In this document: positions 55,802-64,000 of the stretch, one piece after another
Position numbering within the stretch: the first letter of the stretch is position 1
How the letters are laid out: each line of letters opens with the position of its first letter
Assembly: GCA_032433595.1 (NCBI GenBank)
Contig: JASWJB010000113.1
Coordinates: 1-64,000 of the forward strand
DNA: 64,000 nt
From: Conoideocrella luteorostrata
Taxonomy: Eukaryota > Ascomycota > Sordariomycetes > Hypocreales > Clavicipitaceae
Direction of reading: 5' to 3'
Made by a program: the position numbers and the translations under genes
The notes under the pieces: model-generated
The model's database searches: none
Told to the model about the DNA's origin: nothing
Seen by the model: the letters and a program-made list of their open reading frames with translations, nothing else

Positions 55802-56874
55802 ATGTCCAACCTCCCCACCACATTCGATAGTACGTGCCGTCAATCAACTCCGGCAGATTCATTCCAGTTCCTTCATCCTGGCTTACATACTCTTCCTTAG
55901 AGCCTGTCCACATCGCCGTTATAGGCGGTACCGGGCTCGCACAACTTGAAGGCTACGAGCCCATCGCTGAACTAAATCCCATCACACCCTGGGGCCCTCC
56001 CGCCTCACCCATCCGCATCCTCTCCCACAACGGCGCCAACATTGCGTTTCTCGCCCGACACGGTCTCTACCACCAGTATGCGCCGCACGAAGTTCCTAAC
56101 CGAGCCAATATTGCTGCTCTTCGCCACATTGGAGTACGATGCGTCATCGCCTTTTCCGCAGTAGGCTCGTTGCAGGAGGAGATTAAGCCCATGGATTTCG
56201 TCGTTCCCGACCAGGTAATCGATCGTACCAAGGGTATTCGCCCGTTTACTTTCTTTGAGGGCGGCGTCGTGGGTCATGTTGGATTTGCTGATCCTTTTGA
56301 TGCGGGATTGGCGGCTGTCGTGAAGCGTTGCGCACAGAGTATGGAAGGAGATGGAGTGGTTTTGCATGATAAGGGGACTGTTGTTGTCATGGGTAAGCTT
56401 TCCCTTGCTGAGCCGCTGGGCTTCCACAGTCTAAGTTTGTTCTATGCTCACAAAATTTGCATCACGATAGAGGGGCCGCAATTCTCTACCCGTGCCGAAT
56501 CTCACATGTATCGATCCTGGGGTGGTTCCGTCATCAACATGTCAACTCTCCCCGAAGCGAAGCTCGCCCGTGAGGCTGAACTGTCCTATCAAGTCATCGC
56601 CATGGCCACCGACTACGACTGCTGGCATTCGTTTGAAGACGTCAACGTTGAATTGGTATTGAAATACATGAAAGCAAATGTCAACAACGCCAAGCGTCTG
56701 GTCGGCTCTGTTCTCGACCAGCTCAGTCAGCGTGAGCACAGCGACTTGATAACGGCCAAGCACTGGGAGGGCTATGCTCAAGGCGGCCTGAAATTCATGA
56801 CTAAGCCTGAGGGTAGAGATCATGAGGCTATGAAGAAGATAGAATACCTGTTCCCCGGAGTTTGGCAGTCATAG
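55802..56874 (+). CDS. MEU1: S-methyl-5'-thioadenosine phosphorylase
   Basis: Three exons, 55802-55829, 55901-56392 and 56471-56874, give 307 residues. The first join gives FDKPVHIAVIGGTGLAQLEGY, the phosphate-binding start of the family; the second restores VVVMEGPQFSTRAESHMYR. HGLYHQYAPHEVPNRANIAAL, SAVGSLQEEIKPMDFVVPDQ and MSTLPEAKLAREAELSYQVIAMATDYDCW are MTAP-specific blocks, including the Asp-rich purine-binding loop. It cleaves methylthioadenosine, a polyamine-synthesis by-product, to adenine and methylthioribose 1-phosphate in the methionine salvage pathway. Purine nucleoside phosphorylase is excluded by these blocks. Confidence 0.95.
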
Positions 56875-59800
56875 AACCTCAAAAGGTTTTCAATAGCGGG
56901 AAGAGTCGGCGCTCCAAAAGTTGTGAGCGTCAGAATCGTGACTGTGCTACTATTCAGCCCGGATGTTATGCAATGATGGAAGCGAATGGCTTGACTCGGT
57001 TTACAAGAGGCTACTTACTGTACAAGCTTTCTCATTCTGTCGTTCCGGCATCATCGATCTTCAACAGATAGAAAATATAGTCTCAGCAAGGGCCACTATC
57101 AGTAGTGACTAAATTGTCCCGACTCTTGATCCAAACCAAGTCGCCGCGATACAGCTCTCTTTGCATAAGCTAACCTAACACTCTTTCAAGATTACGCACT
57201 CGCACCAATCAACTCGTTGGGATTTGGGAGCCCGGGATTGCTCTTTTTCGGAGCCAGGCAGGTAAAACTTGGCAGCACACCACAAATGCTGGACTACACC
57301 AAAGAACCCCTCACTACCGACATCATGCATCATGGCGTATTCCATTTTGCTGACACCACCGCATCTCGTCTGGGGCCTGCACAGCACGAACACCAAAAGC
57401 AGCCCGGATCTTATAGTTTGCTGTAGGTAAGCATCGTATCCTTGGAACGCCCCGTTCCCGTTCACCTCTCTCTAGCGGCTAAGGCACATGTGCTCGACCG
57501 ATACGTGTTCCGCCTACACCCATTTTCTCCTGCATCCTAGCAATCGCCTTTCTCAGTAGTTCCGACATGAAGAACAACTACCGTCATTATCACCTTTAAT
57601 GTGGTGTGATGGGGCGTTTCGTTCGGCTTGATCAGGCTACTTATGTTTCCCCCCCCCCCTCTCCTTCACAACAATGCAACCCAGATTATGTGAAATTACC
57701 TCGTACCGAAGACATCGTCTTCCAGCAAAACGGCTATTCCAACCGATCAAATTCCCGACTGGCTGGCTCACATGCAAGCTTGATCTCGAAGACATTTTCG
57801 GGGAGGGGGGAAGGGATGGTGAGGGAAAAACACCCCCGGAAAAAAAGTAAAAACCATGTGCAAAATCGCATCCCCTTTCCCCTTCCCTCCTATGATAAGC
57901 CTACAACACTTGCGTCAAACATGAGAGCATCTCCGAGGATGAGGATGACGCATAGGGGCGCAACTCTCTCGCGCGCTGCGCAATGAGCAATTACATCTTA
58001 TGAGGATCTTTTGCCCTTGCCTGTTGTTACGTGATTTACACTCCCCATCGCCACCTGCCTACCAACCAACCGCTCTGCTTGTCAGAAAATAGAGCCGTCA
58101 GCTTTCGACACTCCAGCACTCCATCACGGACGCGCATTCCTTAAAATTTCCAGCAGTAATACTCTGCTGTACTCCATAGTGGAGTTGTTACCACGGAAAG
58201 CGAGAGTAGCGTACCAAAATAACTAGTTATACGGAGCATCTGCCTCCGGGTGAGCTGTCAAAGGCCCCGTCTTTTAATCCGAAGTCTCCCCGCGAAAGGA
58301 TGAGACCGTCATTCCTCCAAGTTGACAAAATGAGCAATAGTAACTAGTTAGCTATACTACTCCCTGGAGAAGTACGCGGATGCTGGTCGAGAACTTTGTG
58401 GCGTCAATTGCTGCGCCATGCACGGAGGCATGTTCGAGAGTCATGACAGCACGACATTGCACTCGACAGACTCGTGCAATATTGTATCACATTCTGCAGG
58501 GCATGGTTATAGCTCGTCTGGCAAAGCCACTTGGGAGGAATTTGTCGTTACTGCGATACACACCCTCCTCCATACCGAAAGAGCCCTGGCTGATGAATCA
58601 CTAATACCCATTGCCATTGCCGGTGCTGTAGCCGTGTCCCACGCTCCACTCGACTGGCTGAGCGAGCGTTAGTTGGTTCGTGATACACAAAACAGGAAGA
58701 GATAATAAGATACAACGACTTGGCAATAGCCGACCCTCCCCTCCAAAAACCCTTTTCTGGCATGACTTGTCACTTTTTTGCTCAACACATCCCTGGCATG
58801 GCTGCGGGCGCATGACCCACTCGCTGACGATGCATGCACACACATGAAGGGATGGCAATCACGCACGTCAATTCGCCGACCTTGTTCCTAAAGTCTGTAT
58901 GGAGTACGGAGTACCACTGCATACTTTCAGGCATTTGTTGTTGAGATGCTCCGTACAGACACTTGGCATCATGCCGTAATGAATTGTGTGACGGCGGAAA
59001 CAGACACCAAGAAAGACCTTGTTGTGTTGACCTGTCAACAACTGCTGTTATGGTAATCCGAGCCAGGTACCTCCAAGAAAAGTTTCTCCCTATCCATGTT
59101 TTGACCTGCGCGTGCATATTGCATGACCAGAATAAACTGCCCTGCCCAGTACGCTGCAGTCAAGTACGAACCAAAAAGGCTTTGTACGGAGTTCCCCATG
59201 TATTAATTAGCAGCGAGTGTTGGGTGGCGACGGGCGAGGATGGGATACCGGATCCCCTAGTGTCGTTGCACGGAGCTAAACAAATGTGCTCTTGCATATG
59301 TTCGCGATCCTGTAAGTTGCCGATTGCCAGAAGTGATTCGGTATGGTGCACAGTAGGTATCCCCGAGCGGGACCACTGCATGGCAAGTGCGATGATGGCG
59401 TGCACACAATCACGGTAAAATACAATATTGTACTTGCGGCATCAAGCGTGTTGGCAGGATGCGGTTTGTCAAGGTCAAGACGTATCTACAAACTACCATG
59501 ATGGATGTTGTTTTACCGAAGAACTCTGTACCGTATTGCATACCGTTATTGAGTGCATTTTTAGAAAGGTTGTCAGATTGGCTGCAACAAATCCGCGTAG
59601 CTCCAGCATCCAGCAGTCCTTTATCACCCAAAACTGTATTTTTGGCTGCGCCATCTTCGGTGAGCTGCAGGCTGCCAAGTTCGGAGCCATTAATTGGTCT
59701 TTCAAGATGCATACATGCTCCACACAGAGTATACACAATATGTACGGAGTACAATACAATACTGATGCAATGCCTAGCTACAGAATATTCCCCGCAGCCA

Positions 59801-60589
59801 TGCAATACAACAGCATCCGATAGCCCCGGTGCATTGACGGAACGCCCATCGAAAAAAACGAAACAGTTTCCCTGTCAGCTGATCCCTGCCGACCGGCCGG
59901 CAAGGACAAGGGCAACGGGCAACACTGGCAGCGCCACTTAACTCGCGCCATGCCCCAATTATCCATCAGGAATTATCAGGGGTATTAACGTGAGAGGCGA
60001 AGGAAAGTTGAGATCTGACATGCTCAACGTGGATGTTCAGAGCGGAGGAGGGCAGATATGGCGATGAGTCCTAGTAATACTAGCCAGTAACGGCAGACTT
60101 GCACGAGATTGAGTTGGTGGCTTGAGTACTAAAGCAGCTATGGATCATCAGTCTTGCTGCGTGCCCCCGCTAGCTTGAACCTCAATAACTGACATGCAGC
60201 ACGGAGTAGGGGATCCGGAGTATGTACATACTATGTAGTTTTTGGCGAATTCTCTCCATAGGGAGTGTTGCCGCCAACTGCGTCCGTGATGATAGCTTGC
60301 CGTCATGAAGCTGCGTCCAAGCAACTACTCCGCACATTTTGTTTCATTGTCGTCCTTCGGGAGCACCCGAGGCAAGGCGGGGCGGCACCGGGATATCTGT
60401 GGGCCATTGTTCATATTTGTTCGCTTGCATTGGGGCCGGAACCTTTATGCTTGGGAGTTTGTGACGATGGTAGCATCAAAGCGGCGGCACAGGAAAGGCT
60501 CCATGCATGTCCTAAATCATAACCCCAAACAGTTGATGCCGCGTCTGGCTCTGTGTCAATTGCAAGATCTGTACACGGTATTCCCCCTA

Positions 60590-60616
60590 CATGTGCATGT
60601 GCATGTGCATGTGCAT
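60590..60616 (+). repeat. ATGTGC microsatellite
   Basis: About four and a half uninterrupted ATGTGC units in otherwise unannotated DNA. Confidence 0.7.
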
Positions 60617-62730
60617 TGTAGAGTGTGGTGTAACGCAATGGCGGCTATTCCATATTCATGCAACACTCATGGAGTTGCCTGTCGTGGTCCCCGATGCGTA
60701 GAATCGTCTTGGAATGTCTTCACAGCTCAGCAAAACCGGTATGCAATGCGCTGGCTGTTGAGCCATACTGTATTCCGTGACTGCGAAGACATTTGATGTC
60801 AAGCCGAGCCAAGCACGTTGGAATGCTTCACAATCGGCATCTACTATTTTGACCGCATTGACCAGATTGGCGGTCAGGTAGCAAAATGAGCATGCAGCGG
60901 CCAGCAGTCAACGACTAGTGATCCAAAAATATTTTGGCAGGGATGGGATAGTCGTTGCTACATCCGTAATATGGTACTTTTCCAATCCAGATGCGCCAAT
61001 GACAGCAGAACAAAAGTAAAAAAAAAATTAAAAAATTAAAAATTGGAGCGTATTCCTGAAAAGAGCCAAAAGGCAGGATATTGACAGACATTGTTATGGC
61101 TTGGCAAGCCGCTGCAATAGCTTGACATATTTTCAGTCGAATTAGCACAGTAATTGGTCTCCACGGGAGTTACGACGTAGTGCATAACATACTGTACGTA
61201 CTGGAATGTCGTGATGTGACGCCATGTTGAGAGTTAACATGCTCGCTCACACCTTGTGCTATTGTTGACGGTGCCGTCGATAGTCAAACTCCACACTTGC
61301 CCAAGTATCCACCGTGAGAAACCCGTCAATGTGGAATGTATCGCACGGAGTACGGACTAATAGGCGGCATATACACTCCATTTGACGTGATGAAAGAAAT
61401 GAGATATCAGGGTGCCAGAGCTACTGAAGAAATTGATGCCAAGCTAGACGAGAAGTAAAACGCAGAAGTGGTCAATCAGCAGCCGTAGTATGACGCAAGT
61501 GCCTAGGTAGTTTTCTTGAGAAAACTTCTGGAAGGAACAACCCAGCCATCTCAACGTGATCAGCAAAAGGGAGGGCAAAATCATTCCACATACCCTCACT
61601 GCCTCAGTACCTCTCTTTCACTGAGGTGCCGAGCACGACGTGCTTAAATCTTCTCTGTATTCTGAACTGCTCTTCCATAACGTGCAATGCACGAGCAAGC
61701 TATTGCTGAGAAACAGAGCAGTTTGCAGCTATCAAGGAAAGGCATCTATCCACTACACCGCACTTTTGTCATGCGCGCAGCAGTCCAAAACATTCAACAC
61801 CCTCGGTGGCGTACATACTAGTCGCCACCCAAGCTGAGAGAACTACCCTTGATTGTTATATTCTGGCAGTAGGCTGCGCAACAGATACTCATGCTAGGTA
61901 CGCCACCAAAACGGGCTCTTGCTGGGGAACCTACCTAGACAAGACGGCTACAGAAACAGCACTGGCAGCTGAACCACGATGTGATGATTCGCCGACACCG
62001 GTGCACTGTGCATGAATCGTCACAAACTTGCGTCTATCTTGCCTCATAAGGGCTTTGTTGCGGCTTACGGAGAATGTCTTACGGATTTCTCAGCCCAGGG
62101 TACTCGGACACTGCCTCCCCAGCCATCCTAGTCCTATCTTGATTCGCCGTTCAACGACTGCGACAGGAATATTGTCCAATATACCCAATCAGGACTGCTC
62201 CGTACATAGTCCTTCTTCTTCTTCTTCTCCTTCTTGTTTTCTTTTTGGTTGGGGGATGGTACGCTTCATAAGCCTCCTGTCCGAATTCGCTCTGGTCATG
62301 ACGCGTCGGGCTGGCTCAAACTGCTCTGCAGCTCGCAACCTAATATCGTGGAGATTCGATGCCGGGGTCTTAAATTACTTCTGCAACAGACCACCAATCA
62401 CCCCACAGAACACAATGCAACTGAACGACAAGGAGCGGCCCGGCCACCGTTCTGGCAGCTTCGGACAAGGGTCGACCCCCTCCTCCATGCTTCAGAACTT
62501 ATTGTACTCCGTATGAGTAGTTCAATTATGCCATACGTCCCTTCAGTGCAGTGGTCTAGTGAAGCAGTCGCGAAGCAAAAATACAGCTGCACGGCTTATT
62601 ACTGGGAAGAACTGCGATGTGCGGACCCGATTAGCCACGTAGCTCAACTCTCACCTGAAATGTAAGCCCACCCCAGGTACGTTTGTTTGAATCTACATTT
62701 GAATCTGCATCTGCCTCTTGGCAGCCGTTC

Positions 62731-62768
62731 ATTACATGTACATGTAATCGTTACTCCTTACATGTAAG
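62731..62768. repeat. Adjacent perfect palindromes sharing TTACATGTAA
   Basis: 62731-62748 is an 18-base perfect palindrome, ATTACATGTACATGTAAT. Nine bases on, 62757-62768 is a 12-base perfect palindrome, CTTACATGTAAG. Both carry TTACATG and CATGTAA arms, so the pair could be a dimeric-protein site or a cruciform-prone element. Confidence 0.65.
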
Positions 62769-64000
62769 TGCTACTGACGCTCCTCTCCACAACTCTACAC
62801 TCTCTGCCCTTAGCCCCTTTCTCCTCCCTCCCCGCCACACTCCTCAGTCTTGATCTCAACCTCTGACCATCAGCCTCTTGGGTAGCGAGTTTTGGCAGAT
62901 AGCCTCCCCCCGTCGAGTGTGTCATCGCCTTGCTAAGATAGGTCCAGCAGAAGTTGCCTCGCTGTGGGGCTCTCAAGTGCCTTGACCAGGGTGGAGATGA
63001 CTCGACATCACGCCTGCAAGTCCATTGTCGTACAGAAGACACCCTGTGCGATACACGATACGCGATACATCATGCGTGCCCTCCACCGCGCCGACGACGA
63101 GCCGTGATAAGAAGCCATAGGGATGTAACTGGATCGGACGACGATGATCATTTGCAGTACTCAGACTGCGCCGAGGAAGCCAACAGCACAACGGGGCGAA
63201 GATGAGCACCACTAGCTCTTTCACAGCACAAAACTGTCTAGGGATAATTACATGGAGCGAGCTGACATTGCCCAACGGCTCAGGTCCCGCTGCATCCGTT
63301 CTTCACCCCATGGCAGCAGCCTAGTCCTAAAAAGACAAGTTCGCCTCGCGAGGAATTGAGGCAAATGTATCGAAGATCGAGGCCTTCTATTTCCACAGCG
63401 TCACTCAGCATGTGTACTGTATACTAGCACAATCCCGACTGAATGTACGTCGACTGGACCGTACACGCCATCCACTACAACCCGCACCATTTTATACTAG
63501 TGGACCATTCAGACGGGTTTCTCATCCTCGCTTTGAGCCACCATCGTGATCGTCATGGTGTCTTGTCACTGTCACATACAGCTTAGGCCTGCCTGGGATG
63601 CGGTGGACAATTTATGTGACCCATTGAAGCCGTAATGGCTCACGTAAATTTGTCCTTCCCTTGCCTGTATATGGATTACTCATAGTCATGCACATGCTTC
63701 CCTCTCTAATACGACCCGTATGTACTCCGTAATGGTATGGGAATGCTCATACCTGTGGGACCTCAGCAACGGTTCGGCATGATGCCGTAGGCGCTGTTAA
63801 TATTGCTTTTTATTTGCCGGGCCGAGCTTGACATCATACAATTCGAGTGAGCGAGTGTTCATCGCTCGTCGAAGAAGGCAGTATGATAACTTGCTAGTAT
63901 GAGTTTTTGCTGCTTCGCCCACACGACTCTCGGGGCGGGCCTCGTCTAGGCTTTTCACCGTGAAGTGGCGTCCTGAACCACAATGATACAGGTCCACCCG

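Larger units (their letters stand above)
56875..64000. other. Gene desert to the end of the window
   Basis: About 7.1 kb with no supported protein gene on either strand; the frames present are short, overlap on both strands and contain repeat motifs. Exact TACTCCGTA copies lie at 58905, 59743, 62505 and 63723, with many half-copies. It also contains an ATGTGC microsatellite, a strong palindrome pair (listed separately), a C-run at 57650-57658 and an A-rich tract at 61017-61042. No tRNA was recognised. Confidence 0.5.

Noticed and set aside
1..64000. CRISPR arrays, prokaryotic operons or plasmid/phage features
   Set aside because: Spliceosomal introns and eukaryotic nuclear genes throughout; the repeats seen are irregularly spaced and not array-like.

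Overview
The window comes from the nuclear genome of a filamentous ascomycete, most likely a Sordariomycete and possibly Hypocreales (order inferred from overall gene content, low certainty). Genes are widely spaced, have short introns with GTAAGT/GTATGT-type donors and CTAAC-type branch points, and include fungal hallmarks: HET, Clr5, secretory lipase, CreC/CreD and a Vivid-type LOV photoreceptor. No tRNA, 5S rRNA, CRISPR array or intact transposon was seen.

Layout. 0.7-6.6 kb: a secreted lipase (+), the proteasome lid subunit RPN7 (-) and an aminoglycoside-phosphotransferase-like kinase (+). 6.6-13.6 kb: an accessory, partly decayed stretch with degenerate repeats, a truncated HET gene, a frameshifted F-box gene and AT-rich tracts that look RIP-mutated. 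13.6-17.6 kb: mRNA cap methyltransferase ABD1 (+) converging on the mitochondrial GTPase GEM1 (-). 19.1-28.8 kb: creC and a creD-like arrestin, two parts of the ubiquitin-linked carbon catabolite repression network, on the same strand about 5.3 kb apart. 30.7-34.9 kb: the TORC2/eisosome adaptor SLM1 and a Clr5-domain protein.

35.3-37.3 kb (-) has no convincing protein gene. It reads as a multi-intron non-coding host transcript with one box C/D snoRNA per intron. Six are identifiable by C/D boxes and rRNA guides that obey the box+5 rule: snR78, snR77, snR76, snR75, snR74 and snR73 homologues, in the same order as the yeast snR78-snR72 polycistron as I recall it.

37.3-45.9 kb: an Fpg/Nei-family DNA glycosylase (+), the LOV photoreceptor (-), the SUMO ligase NSE2/MMS21 (+) and a serine carboxypeptidase (-). 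47.9-56.9 kb: COQ3 (-), RIB3 (+), an ataxin-10/CTR86 protein with an extraordinary His/Asp/Glu-rich insertion (-), and methylthioadenosine phosphorylase (+). 56.9-64.0 kb is a gene desert.

A short motif, TACTCCGTA (or its complement TACGGAGTA), occurs at least 22 times, always outside the exons called here, against about 0.5 expected by chance. It is the dominant dispersed repeat of the intergenic DNA. Exon boundaries were derived by hand from splice signals, reading frame and family conservation; yeast rRNA positions and snoRNA order are from memory.
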